From Jonesiaceae bacterium BS-20 (GTDB lineage: Bacteria; Actinomycetota; Actinomycetes; Actinomycetales; Cellulomonadaceae): a DNA stretch of 64,000 nucleotides. Every line of letters starts with the position of its first letter. Positions within the stretch are counted from its first letter, which is position 1. The notes beneath the pieces were generated by a model. The model searched no databases. It worked only from the letters and a program-made list of their open reading frames with translations, and was not told where the DNA came from. Location: NCBI GenBank assembly GCA_039995105.1, contig CP146203.1:558001-622000 (forward strand), given 5' to 3'. The position numbers and the translations under genes were made by a program. Below are positions 18,221-27,052 of the stretch, one piece after another.

Positions 18221-19239
18221 AAAACGCTATGATCCACCGAAAGTGGGCAGCAGCGACCGCGGCCGTAGTTGCCGTGTCATTCTTGGCCGCCTGCACCCCA
18301 GACATACCGACCGTTGACGTCGATAATGAGGTGGCCCAGGCCCCCGGACCGGTCCTGCACGAAGACCAAAGCCTGCAGATTTCCGAGGAAATCGGCCAAG
18401 TCTTAGCGGAAGCGGACAAGGCAATGGACCCGGCCACCCTCGAGAGCCGCATCACCGGACCCGCCCTTGCGATCCGCAAGGCGGAGTACCAGATTGCCAA
18501 GTTCCAAAAGAAGCCCGAGACCATGACCGAGTTGCCAACGCAACTGCAGTCCGTGTTCATGACAACAACGGAAACGTGGCCGCGCACCTTCTTTGCTGTG
18601 ACCGAACGGCCAGAGAATCTTGAGGCCGAACGCTTCGTTGTCTTGAACCAAGAAGACGCCCGGGCAGATTACAAGCTCTGGGCTTGGTTCACCTTGTTCC
18701 CCGGTGTCACTGTCCCGGTCTTTCCCGCTGCGGACTCGGGAACCCCCGACCTCAGCGCGGTAGATGAGTCATTGATTTTGACCCCCAAGGACGCGCTTGA
18801 GCAGTACGCGGACGTGTTGAAAACGGGAGAAAAGTCGAAATTTAAGGACGTCTTCCACATCGAAGGCGACAGCTTCATCAAGGAAATTGCAGACCGTCGC
18901 AAGACCCTCGAAGATGCGGCCAAGGTTGCCAAGGGAACCTACACGGAAACCTTCGCGGTTGGTGAAGACGTCAAGACCCTGCGCACCCTCGATGGGGGAG
19001 CGGTGATTGTAGGAACGATCACCACCTCCGGAACGCTCAAGGGTGAAAAGGGCGCGATCATCACGCCGTCTGAGATTGAAAAGGCATTCTTACCCAAGGA
19101 TGCCAAGCCCAATAACGCCTTGACGGTGCAACGCACCGCAATCGTAGGAATTTACGTACCGGCAAAGGGTGAGGACGCTAAGCCTGCCGCCATTGGTCGA
19201 ACCATTCGAACCACCGGTGCGGAAATCCCCAAAGAGTAA
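18217..19239 (+). CDS. Lipoprotein of unknown function (DUF8094-like)
   Basis: 340-residue lipoprotein with a basic N-terminus, hydrophobic core and lipobox LAAC (Cys at about residue 26). The mature part has no cysteine cluster or catalytic motif that I can see. It looks like two alpha+beta repeats, each with a Tyr/Phe-rich strand and long helices, similar to the actinobacterial lipoproteins grouped as DUF8094. The ATG sits in the ATGA overlap with the preceding membrane-protein gene, so the two are made together; the extracytoplasmic domain of that protein is a natural partner. It is followed after 26 bases by the thioredoxin/TPR gene. Function unknown; secretion and operon membership are well supported. 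Confidence 0.82.
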   Translation: MKNAMIHRKWAAATAAVVAVSFLAACTPDIPTVDVDNEVAQAPGPVLHEDQSLQISEEIGQVLAEADKAMDPATLESRITGPALAIRKAEYQIAKFQKKPETMTELPTQLQSVFMTTTETWPRTFFAVTERPENLEAERFVVLNQEDARADYKLWAWFTLFPGVTVPVFPAADSGTPDLSAVDESLILTPKDALEQYADVLKTGEKSKFKDVFHIEGDSFIKEIADRRKTLEDAAKVAKGTYTETFAVGEDVKTLRTLDGGAVIVGTITTSGTLKGEKGAIITPSEIEKAFLPKDAKPNNALTVQRTAIVGIYVPAKGEDAKPAAIGRTIRTTGAEIPKE

Positions 19240-19265
19240 CCACCAAATTGACTGAAAGAAGCACC

Positions 19266-20213
19266 ATGAGTGTACCTGGACCAAATGCTCCTGATTTCAA
19301 TGTGCGCGGAGCCGTTGATTTATCCGCGCTGAACCGTCCCGTCGCGCCACCACCCGGACAAGAGGGTGGCGCCCCGGCCGCTGGCGGATTCGTAGTCGAC
19401 CTAACCGAGGAGAGCTTTGCGGCCGTTGTAGAACGGTCCGCACAGGTGCCTGTAGTGATGCTGCTGTGGGTGCCCACCGACGCCGCCTCTAGCCAGTTAG
19501 CCACGAGCCTAGGTTCGTTGGCCGAACTGTATGAGGGTAAGTTCCTGATGGCCCGGGTGGATGTGGAAGCTTGGCCACGGATCGCTGCGGCATTCCAGAT
19601 CCAAGACTACCCAACCGTAGTTGGTGTGATTGGTCAGCAACCGGTTCCGCTGTTTCAGGGCAACCACGAGGCGGCAGCCATTCAACAAGTGATCGATCAG
19701 TTCTTGGCAGCGGCCGAGGCAAACGGTGTCACCGGTGTGCTGGCCCGCCAAGATGGCGAGGCAAGCCAACCAGAACAGGCCCCACAAGAACCGGCCGAGG
19801 AACCGTTGCCGCCACTGCACCAAAAAGCCTATGACGCGATTGGGGCCAACGACCTCGCCGCCGCAATCGCCGCCTACGAGCAGGCGCTGCGAGAAGACCC
19901 GCGAGATCACATGGCCTCAGCCGGTCTAGCACAAACAAAACTCCTGCAGCGCACCGAGAACGCTGACCTTGCCGCCGTGCGCAAGGCTGCGGCCGACGCC
20001 CCCTCGGAGGTCACAGCGCAGATGGCAGTTGCGGACTTGGACGTGCTTGGCGGTCAGGTTGAAGATGCTTTTGGGCGGCTGCTAGAACTCTTGCCGGCTG
20101 CCGAGGACCGCGATCTGATTCGCAAGCGCCTGGTGGAGTACTTTGAGATCCTGGGCCCAACCGACCCTCGTGTGGGGCCGGCCCGCAGGTCCCTGGCCAG
20201 CGCGCTGTACTAG
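19266..20213 (+). CDS. YbbN/CnoX-type thioredoxin-fold TPR protein
   Basis: 315-residue cytoplasmic protein with a thioredoxin-like domain (about residues 40-150) and a C-terminal TPR domain (about 180-315), the layout of the chaperone-like protein YbbN/CnoX. The usual WCGPC active site is replaced by WVPTDAAS, so it cannot act as a dithiol oxidoreductase; actinobacterial members are generally like this. A proline- and Glu/Gln-rich linker joins the domains, and the TPR part has clear AYDAIGANDLAAAIAAYEQAL and DHMASAGLAQTKLL helices. In E. coli the homologue hands clients to GroEL and DnaK. The ATG at 19266 follows GAAAGAAG; a TTG at 19248 is less likely. It is the last gene of the envelope operon, closed by a strong terminator. 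Confidence 0.88.
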   Translation: MSVPGPNAPDFNVRGAVDLSALNRPVAPPPGQEGGAPAAGGFVVDLTEESFAAVVERSAQVPVVMLLWVPTDAASSQLATSLGSLAELYEGKFLMARVDVEAWPRIAAAFQIQDYPTVVGVIGQQPVPLFQGNHEAAAIQQVIDQFLAAAEANGVTGVLARQDGEASQPEQAPQEPAEEPLPPLHQKAYDAIGANDLAAAIAAYEQALREDPRDHMASAGLAQTKLLQRTENADLAAVRKAAADAPSEVTAQMAVADLDVLGGQVEDAFGRLLELLPAAEDRDLIRKRLVEYFEILGPTDPRVGPARRSLASALY

Positions 20214-20246
20214 AACGCGTGCCATTTATCCGGCTTTCTTAACAAG

Positions 20247-20296
20247 AAACGGCTGGTGTTACTCACCACTGAGGTGGGCAACACCAGCCGTTTTTT
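20247..20296 (+). terminator. Rho-independent terminator between the YbbN gene and glgB
   Basis: 14-bp stem (AAACGGCTGGTGTT 20247-20260 with AACACCAGCCGTTT 20280-20293), an inner short stem in the loop, and a run of T to 20296. The A-run on the other side lets it serve the converging glgB as well. Confidence 0.9.
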
Positions 20297-20318
20297 GTTG
20301 GCCGGATCTTGACGTAAG

Positions 20319-22583
20319 TTACTGGGTTTTCACTTCAAAGAAGACCACGCTCAGGGCCGGGAGTCGGATTGCTGCCGAGTAGGAGCAGCCCGCCCAACTA
20401 ATCTCTTGGGCAAGGACTGGGCCGGTGTTGAGCACGCCAGAGCCACCGTATTGTTCATCGTCGGTGTTGAGCAGCTCCGTCCAGATCCCGCCGCTAGGCA
20501 GGGATACCCGGTAGTCTTCGTATGCGGTTCCAGAGAAGTTAGCGACTACCACGAGTGCGGTGCCCTTGGCGTTGTAGCGCACAAAGCTGACGGTGTTGTG
20601 GTCCGCGTCCCCGTACTCAAGCCAGGTGAAACCCTCGTGAGTGAAATCGAGTTCCCACAGTGCGGGCCTGGATTGGTACAGGTGGTTGAGGTCAGCAACG
20701 AGTCGTTGGATGCCGCGGTGGGCGGGGTGCTCGGCAACCGCCCAATCGAGTGACCCGGCTTCTTTCCATTCCTCGCGTTGGGCAAACTCGGATCCCATAA
20801 ACATGAGCTGTTTGCCTGGGTGGGCCCACTGGTATGCAAAGAGGGAACGGACCCCGGCAAACTTCTGCCAGTCGTCTCCGGGCATTTTGCCAAAGATGGA
20901 ACCCTTGCCGTGAACAACCTCGTCGTGGCTGAGCGGCAGCAGGTACTGCTCGGAGAACGCATAGTTGATGGTGTTGGTGAGAACCCCGTGGTGCCACTTG
21001 CGGTTGACCGGGGCTTCTTCAACGTAACGCAGGGTGTCGTTCATCCATCCCATGTTCCATTTCAAACCAAAACCTAACCCGCCCGTGTCGGTCGGTGCGG
21101 TCACGCCGGGGAAGGCGGTGGATTCCTCGGCGATCATGATGATGCCCGGGTTACGCCGGTATGCAGTGGCGTTGGCTTCCTGCATGAACGCTATTGCCTC
21201 GAGGTTTTCGCGGCCGCCGTACTTGTTGGGTTGCCACGTGCCAGCGTCGCGGGAGTAGTCCAGGTACAGCATCGAAGCTACTGCGTCCACGCGCAGGCCA
21301 TCGATATGGAACTCCTCCAACCAGAACGTTGCGTTTGCTACTAAAAAGTTGCGAACCTCGTTGCGCCCAAAGTTGAAGATCAACGTGCCCCAGTCGGGGT
21401 GCTCGCCCAGCTGCGGGTTGGGGTGCTCGTACAGGTGGGTGCCATCAAACTCGGCGAGTGCCCAAGCATCCTTGGGAAAGTGTGCCGGGACCCAGTCCAA
21501 TAGCACACCGATTCCGGCTTGGTGCAGAACATCGATGAGGTAGCGCAGGTCATCTGGGCTCCCAAACCGCGAGGTCGGCGCGTAGTAGGACGTCACTTGG
21601 TAGCCCCAAGAACCACCGTAGGGGTGCTCGGCAAGCGGCATGAACTCCACGTGGGTGAACCCCATGGAAGCCACGTATTTGGCCAGCTGGTCGGCCGCTT
21701 CGCGGTAACCTAGCCCGCGGCGCCAAGAACCCAAATGGAGCTCGTAGACGGACATGGGACCGTTATGCGGGTCGGTCTGTGCCCGCTTGGTCATCCAGTC
21801 TTGGTCGCCCCACACATACGTGGATTGGGTAACAATACTTGCGGTTGCCGGGGGCACCTCGGTTGCCTTGGCCATTGGGTCGGCCTTACGCAACCAGTTT
21901 CCATCCGCGCTTAAGATCTCGTATTTGTATGTGGTTCCGGTGCCAACCGCTGGGATAAAGAGTTCCCAAACCCCGGAACTACCCAGGGCACGCATAGCGT
22001 GGGCCCGCCCGTCCCACCCGTTGAAGTCGCCAATGACTCGCACCGCTTGGGCGGTCGGCGCCCAAACGGCGAACGACGTTCCAAGTACGGCGCCCAGTGC
22101 GCTCTCATACTCGTGCAAGTTTGCCCCGAGCACGCGCCATAGTTCCTCGTGCCGGCCCTCTTTGATGAGGTGCTGGTCCAAAGACCCAAGGGTTGGCAAG
22201 AACCGGTAGCCATCATCGGATGTGAAAACGGAACCATCCTCGTAAACGGTTTCTACCTGGTAGTCCGGGGCCACACCGCCAACCGTGGCAATGACCGTGA
22301 CCCAAACCCCCTCATGCTCGTGTTGACACTCATAACGGCCGGAGGGGGTAACAACGGTGACGGTCTTAGCTAGGGGACGCTGGACCCGCACGGTTGCCCA
22401 TTGGGGGAGACTGCCCGGCTCGAGTAAGCCCTGGGGAGCCATGTGGTGGGGGCCAAGGACCGCGTGTGGTTCATGGTAGGTACCGTGCGCAATTTTGGTC
22501 AGTAAATCGCCAGCGACCGTGATGTGGGTGGGTCGAATGGAATCTGAGTGAGAACCGGATGAACCGGTTAAATCCGAAGTCAT
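20319..22583 (-). CDS. glgB: 1,4-alpha-glucan branching enzyme GlgB
   Basis: 754-residue GH13_9 enzyme that cuts an alpha-1,4 chain and rejoins it through an alpha-1,6 branch. Order of parts: an N-terminal CBM-like domain (about 20-130), a CBM48 (about 145-240, [20 protein letters not shown]), the catalytic barrel (250-630) and a C-terminal beta domain. Catalytic residues are Asp433 in GLRVDAVAS and Glu486 in IAEEST, with the third acid in [11 protein letters not shown]. The presence of both N-terminal domains matches actinobacterial GlgB. It is the last gene of the glgE-treS-glgB cluster, 163 bases after treS, where a long perfect hairpin sits in the gap. It should branch the linear maltosyl chains made by GlgE. 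Confidence 0.97.
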   Translation of the reverse strand: MTSDLTGSSGSHSDSIRPTHITVAGDLLTKIAHGTYHEPHAVLGPHHMAPQGLLEPGSLPQWATVRVQRPLAKTVTVVTPSGRYECQHEHEGVWVTVIATVGGVAPDYQVETVYEDGSVFTSDDGYRFLPTLGSLDQHLIKEGRHEELWRVLGANLHEYESALGAVLGTSFAVWAPTAQAVRVIGDFNGWDGRAHAMRALGSSGVWELFIPAVGTGTTYKYEILSADGNWLRKADPMAKATEVPPATASIVTQSTYVWGDQDWMTKRAQTDPHNGPMSVYELHLGSWRRGLGYREAADQLAKYVASMGFTHVEFMPLAEHPYGGSWGYQVTSYYAPTSRFGSPDDLRYLIDVLHQAGIGVLLDWVPAHFPKDAWALAEFDGTHLYEHPNPQLGEHPDWGTLIFNFGRNEVRNFLVANATFWLEEFHIDGLRVDAVASMLYLDYSRDAGTWQPNKYGGRENLEAIAFMQEANATAYRRNPGIIMIAEESTAFPGVTAPTDTGGLGFGLKWNMGWMNDTLRYVEEAPVNRKWHHGVLTNTINYAFSEQYLLPLSHDEVVHGKGSIFGKMPGDDWQKFAGVRSLFAYQWAHPGKQLMFMGSEFAQREEWKEAGSLDWAVAEHPAHRGIQRLVADLNHLYQSRPALWELDFTHEGFTWLEYGDADHNTVSFVRYNAKGTALVVVANFSGTAYEDYRVSLPSGGIWTELLNTDDEQYGGSGVLNTGPVLAQEISWAGCSYSAAIRLPALSVVFFEVKTQ

Positions 22584-22668
22584 TGCTTACCTACTTTGTT
22601 GAAGTTCTAAATCACAAGGTGTCACTGGATACTGCGGTACGGCTTGGGGTGCGGGACAAGGATCTTGG

Positions 22669-22726
22669 CGCCGCAGGCTTTACCCGGGTGGTTGGGAACC
22701 GCGGCACCCGGGTAAAGCCTGCGGCG
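22669..22726 (-). repeat. Long perfect inverted repeat between treS and glgB
   Basis: Two 22-base arms (22669-22690 and 22705-22726) are exact reverse complements around a 14-base loop. On the transcribed (minus) strand it lies 20 bases after the treS stop and is not followed by a U-run, so it may be a processing or attenuation hairpin rather than a full terminator. It would separate glgE-treS from glgB expression. Confidence 0.85.
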
Positions 22727-22746
22727 AGCCCACGTGTTAGGGCCGG

Positions 22747-24519
22747 TTAGCCGTGAGGATGTTCCGGAACGGGCAACATGGTAAGCCAGTAAAAGTCCCG
22801 CGACCCAAGCGTGAGCGTGAGCTCGCCTGCGTTGTTGATCTGCCCCATGACGGCGCCACCAAACAGGTCCACAACGGTGTAGTTGTTGTAGCCGTCAATC
22901 TTGAGGGTGGCCGACCGGGCGGTTGCGGCGAAGTTAGCCACGCACAGCAGGGTCTCTTCCTCGGTGGTGCGGGTGTAGGCCAAGATTGACTCGTTATCCG
23001 CCTCAATGTTCTCGTACACGCCAATGCCAAAGGCCGGGTGGCGCTTGCGGACCGCCAACATCCCTCTGGTCCAGTGCAGCAGGGACGTGGGCTGGGCCCA
23101 CTGTGCCTCAACGTTGATGTTGGAGTAGTGGTACACGAGCGACTGGACTACGGGCAGGGTGAGCTTACCCGGGTCCGCGGATGAGAAACCGGCGTTGCGG
23201 TCGGGAGTCCACTGCATGGGGGTGCGCACCGAGTCGCGGTCATTGAGCCAAATGTTGTCGCCCATCCCAATCTCGTCCCCGTAGTACAGGCAGGGGCTGC
23301 CCGGCAGCGATAGGAGGAGGGCGTTCGCCAGTTCGATTTCCTTGCGCGAGTTATCGAGCAGGGGTGCCAACCGGCGCCGGATGCCCACGTTGGCGCGCAT
23401 CCGCGGGTCGGGGGCAAACCACCCGTACATCGAGGCACGTTCCTCGGTTGACACCATTTCGAGGGTGAGCTCGTCGTGGTTACGCAGGAACGTACCCCAC
23501 TGTTGGGTTCCGGTCAGGGCTGGAGTATCGGCCAAAATATCGATGATCTGCTTGGCACGGCCGTCCTTGATGGCGTAGAAGATCCGCGGCATGACGGGGA
23601 AGTGGAAGCACATGTGGCATTCGGGCTCGTCGTCAGTCCCAAAGTAGTGCACCACATCGTCCGGCCACTGGTTTGCCTCGGCCAGCATGATCCGGCCGGG
23701 GAATTCGGTGTCGATCATGGCACGTAGGCGGGCCAAGAACGCATGGGTCTCTGGCAGGTTTTCCCCGTTGGTTCCCTCCGCCTCAAACAGGTAGGGGACC
23801 GCGTCTAAACGGAATCCGTCAACGCCCTGTCCCAACCAGAACCTGGCCACCTCAACCATGGCGTCGGCGACCACCGGGTTATCAAAGTTCAAATCCGGTT
23901 GGTGGGAGAAAAAGCGGTGCCAAAAATATTGGCGGCGTACGGGGTCAAAGGTCCAGTTCGAGGTTTCGGTGTCGGTGAAGATAATCCGGGCCTCGGAGTA
24001 CTTTGTGTCGTCATCCGACCACACATAGAAGTCCCCATACGGTCCCTCGGGATCATTTCTCGATGCCTGAAACCACGGGTGCTGATCACTGGTGTGGTTC
24101 ATCACCAGGTCGATGATGATCCGGATTCCGCGCTGGTGGGCCTGGGAGATGAGCTCCTGGAAGTCGTCCATCGAGCCCAACTGGGGCGCGATCGAGGTGT
24201 AGTCGGCTACGTCGTAGCCTCCGTCGCGCAACGGCGATGGATAAAAGGGCGGCAGCCACAGACAATCCACGCCGAGCCAGCGCAGATAGTCCAGGCGGCC
24301 AATCAAACCGCGGAGGTCTCCGGTTCCGGTTCCGGTTGAATCCGCAAAGGAGCGCACGTAGGCCTCGTAGAACACGGCCTTCTTATACCAGTCCGGATCG
24401 TTGGTTAGCCCGGAGGTTTCTCCGGGCACGCCGGGAAACTGGGTTGCTGCGGATAGGTGATGGTCACCGCTGCCACCCGGGTGCGGGGTGGGGGATAAGA
24501 ACTCAGGAAGTGTTGTCAC
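22747..24519 (-). CDS. treS: Trehalose synthase TreS (maltose alpha-D-glucosyltransferase)
   Basis: 590-residue GH13_16 enzyme interconverting trehalose and maltose; in the GlgE pathway it supplies maltose for phosphorylation. The core starts at [18 protein letters not shown] (residues 41-58). Catalytic residues are Asp239 in [11 protein letters not shown], Glu281 in LAEANQW and Asp349 in LRNHDE. The GTG at 24519 is chosen because it overlaps the glgE stop as GTGA and has GAGG six bases upstream; an in-frame upstream start at 24591 would lie deep in glgE. There is no fused maltokinase (Pep2) domain at the C-terminus, unlike some Actinobacteria, and no pep2 gene nearby. The 40-residue N-terminal tail is variable. 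Function is secure. Confidence 0.96.
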   Translation of the reverse strand: MTTLPEFLSPTPHPGGSGDHHLSAATQFPGVPGETSGLTNDPDWYKKAVFYEAYVRSFADSTGTGTGDLRGLIGRLDYLRWLGVDCLWLPPFYPSPLRDGGYDVADYTSIAPQLGSMDDFQELISQAHQRGIRIIIDLVMNHTSDQHPWFQASRNDPEGPYGDFYVWSDDDTKYSEARIIFTDTETSNWTFDPVRRQYFWHRFFSHQPDLNFDNPVVADAMVEVARFWLGQGVDGFRLDAVPYLFEAEGTNGENLPETHAFLARLRAMIDTEFPGRIMLAEANQWPDDVVHYFGTDDEPECHMCFHFPVMPRIFYAIKDGRAKQIIDILADTPALTGTQQWGTFLRNHDELTLEMVSTEERASMYGWFAPDPRMRANVGIRRRLAPLLDNSRKEIELANALLLSLPGSPCLYYGDEIGMGDNIWLNDRDSVRTPMQWTPDRNAGFSSADPGKLTLPVVQSLVYHYSNINVEAQWAQPTSLLHWTRGMLAVRKRHPAFGIGVYENIEADNESILAYTRTTEEETLLCVANFAATARSATLKIDGYNNYTVVDLFGGAVMGQINNAGELTLTLGSRDFYWLTMLPVPEHPHG

Positions 24520-26795
24520 AGTGGCCTCACGTGGATGATGTGTGCGCAGTTGGCAATTGGATCGAGACGGACAAACGGGGTTGCGCCCCAAACAAAGGAC
24601 TGTTCGGAAAGCAGATCATAGGCGGTGAACGCCGGATCATGTGGCTGGGCGGGTTCCGGCACCCCAAGCGCGGACAAGTCTAACCAGACGGTTGCATCAC
24701 GGGTGTTGTGCGGATCCAAGTTCACCACCGTGATGATGGTGTCATCCTGACCGGTTTGGCTGAACTTGGCCGGCAGGTGGGAAGAGAACGCCAAGATGCT
24801 GTCGTTACTCGTGGGGTGGACCGTGACATTGCGTAATTGACGCAGCGCCGGGTGGTGGTTACGGATCGCGTTGAGCTTTGTTAGCAGCGGGGTAATCCCG
24901 GTCTCAAAGCCCTTTGACCAGTCCCGATCCTTGTACTGGTACTTCTCATTATCGATTTGTTCTTCCGCACCCGGGCGCGGCACCCGCTCGGCCAACTCAT
25001 AGCCGGAGTAGATCCCCCACAGCGGTGAGGACGTTGCCGCAATGACCGCCCGCAACGCAAACGCTGGAATTCCTCCGTGCTGCAAGAACGGCGGCAGGAT
25101 GTCGTGGGTGGTGGGCCAAAAGCTCGGGCGCATGTAGGAGCCCGATGGGCCCGTAACCTCTTGGATGTAGGACTCGAGCTCTTCTTTGGTGTTGCGCCAG
25201 GTGAAGTAGGTGTAGGACTGGTGGAACCCAATCTTGGCCAGTGTGTGCATCATGGCGGGCTTAGTAAAGGCCTCCGCCAAGAAGATCACCTCGGGGTTGG
25301 TCGCACGTACCTGGGTCAGCAGTCGCTCCCAAAAGTCCAGGTTCTTGGTGTGCGGGTTATCCACGCGGAATGCCGTTACGCCAAGGTCAACCCAGACCAT
25401 GACAACCCGCAAGATCTCTTGATAAATACCCTCGGGGTCATTATCGAAGTTCAGCGGGTAGATGTCTTGGTATTTCTTAGGAGGGTTCTCCGCATACGCA
25501 ATGGTGCCGTCTAGCTGGGTGGTGAACCACTCGGGATGCTCGGTCACCCAAGGGTGGTCTGGCGAACACTGCAGGGCAATATCTAGGGCTACATCCATCC
25601 CCAAGGCTTGGGCGTGAGCTACGAATACCTTGAAGTCATCAACGGTTCCCAAGTCCGGGTGGATGGCGTCGTGGCCACCGTCGGCTGACCCAATTGCGTA
25701 CGGCGATCCGGGGTCCGCGGGCAGCGCCTCAAGCGTATTGTTGCGGCCCTTGCGGTTGGTCGTTCCAATGGGGTGGATTGGGGTCAAGTAAATGGTGTCA
25801 AAGCCCATGGCGGCGATGTCTGGCAGGCGGGCACCGGCGCTCGCAAAGTTCCCGCTCGTCCATTTTCCGGTTGCGGGATCTTGTTTGGCCCCCTCGGTGC
25901 GCGGGAAAAACTCGTACCACGAGGCCGCCATGGCACGGGTGCGGGACACAAACATGGGGTAGGTGGCACTCGGGGTAACAAACTTGCGGACGGGGTTGAC
26001 CTCGGTGAGGTAGTGACGCACCTTGGGTGTCAAGGCAGCGGCCAACCGGTCCGCTGGAATCTTAGACGCATCAAGTAGGCCGGTCACGGCAGTTTGCAGG
26101 AGTTTGATGTCGGCCGGTTGCTGCCCCTTACGGCTCAGCGCCTCCTCAAGCAACTCAACCCCTTGGGCCAGCATGAGCTCTTCATCGATGTTGGCCGCGA
26201 TCTTGATCTCGGCGTTGTGCACCCACGTGGCGTACGGGTCAGACCAGCCTTCTACGCGAAGTCCCCAGGCCCCCTCGGTGGTTGGCGCCAAAAATCCTTC
26301 AAAGTGGTCCAAACCGGGGGCAACGTCGTACATGCGCGCGCTGACTTCTTGGCCGTCGGGGCCCACGAGTACGGCGGTAGCCGCCACGGCGTCATGTCCC
26401 TCACGGAAGACGGTTGCGGTGATCGGAACCATTTCACCGACCACGGCCTTTGTCGCCCACCGCCCCTCGCTAATGACGGGTGAAACGTCCAGCACGGGGA
26501 TCCGGCCAATGAGCGTATGCGGCATGGGCGCGGGTGGGGCAGCAACGGCAGGCACGCTTGGCGCCGCCGCGGCCGGCGCCGTGGTGGCGGGTCTCTTGCC
26601 TGCGGCCTTGGCCTTCACCGCTTTTGGCTGAGCCGGTGCCGCTTTCTTTGCGGACGCCTTGACGGCCAACTTCGCAGGTTTTTTGGCTGCGGTCGTGGCT
26701 TTTTGGCTAGCCGCAGTCACCGGTTTTTTGGAGCCGGCGCCGGTGGCATTCGAGGCGCGGAAAGCGGGCGTTTTGGAGGCAGAGGAATCAGTCAC
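24516..26795 (-). CDS. glgE: Maltosyltransferase GlgE with Lys/Ala-rich N-terminal tail
   Basis: 759-residue GH13_3 enzyme that transfers maltosyl units from alpha-maltose-1-phosphate to the end of alpha-1,4-glucans. The conserved part begins at [12 protein letters not shown] (about residue 97). It contains the nucleophile Asp479 in [10 protein letters not shown], the acid/base Glu508 in FLAEAFTKP and the all-beta C-terminal domain. The first 90 residues are unusual: almost only Lys, Ala, Pro, Thr and Ser with repeated KKPA/KASAKKA/KAVKAKA motifs, like a histone H1 tail. The GTG start at 26795 lacks a strong ribosome site, but no better start exists before the conserved domain. glgE leads the glgE-treS-glgB set and overlaps treS by four bases. 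Confidence 0.96.
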   Translation of the reverse strand: MTDSSASKTPAFRASNATGAGSKKPVTAASQKATTAAKKPAKLAVKASAKKAAPAQPKAVKAKAAGKRPATTAPAAAAPSVPAVAAPPAPMPHTLIGRIPVLDVSPVISEGRWATKAVVGEMVPITATVFREGHDAVAATAVLVGPDGQEVSARMYDVAPGLDHFEGFLAPTTEGAWGLRVEGWSDPYATWVHNAEIKIAANIDEELMLAQGVELLEEALSRKGQQPADIKLLQTAVTGLLDASKIPADRLAAALTPKVRHYLTEVNPVRKFVTPSATYPMFVSRTRAMAASWYEFFPRTEGAKQDPATGKWTSGNFASAGARLPDIAAMGFDTIYLTPIHPIGTTNRKGRNNTLEALPADPGSPYAIGSADGGHDAIHPDLGTVDDFKVFVAHAQALGMDVALDIALQCSPDHPWVTEHPEWFTTQLDGTIAYAENPPKKYQDIYPLNFDNDPEGIYQEILRVVMVWVDLGVTAFRVDNPHTKNLDFWERLLTQVRATNPEVIFLAEAFTKPAMMHTLAKIGFHQSYTYFTWRNTKEELESYIQEVTGPSGSYMRPSFWPTTHDILPPFLQHGGIPAFALRAVIAATSSPLWGIYSGYELAERVPRPGAEEQIDNEKYQYKDRDWSKGFETGITPLLTKLNAIRNHHPALRQLRNVTVHPTSNDSILAFSSHLPAKFSQTGQDDTIITVVNLDPHNTRDATVWLDLSALGVPEPAQPHDPAFTAYDLLSEQSFVWGATPFVRLDPIANCAHIIHVRPL

Positions 26796-26919
26796 AGGTC
26801 AACGCTACCTAATGAACACCCTAATGTGAGCATTGCCACCCCGGTCGGAGTGCAACGTTACCCAGTTGCAAGGCGGAAGCGCATAACTACGCGGCTAGGC
26901 GCATATCCAACCGCCTAGC

Positions 26920-26949
26920 CTGCGGGCTGGGTTTTACCCCGGCCCGCAG
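26920..26949 (-). terminator. Probable terminator after glgX
   Basis: Eight-bp GC stem (CTGCGGGC 26920-26927 with GCCCGCAG 26942-26949) whose interior adds further G-C pairs, in the 257-base gap between glgX and glgE on the minus strand. No clear U-run follows on that strand. The rest of the gap holds no gene and must contain the glgE promoter. Confidence 0.45.
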
Positions 26950-27052
26950 ACTCTTAGGGCACTGTGCCCGTGGCTAAATCATGCTCGGTGTTGCCAAGAA
27001 ATCAGTGGCTACGCGGTTGGCTGCGACCCGGCGTCCCATACCGGAAACCTGC

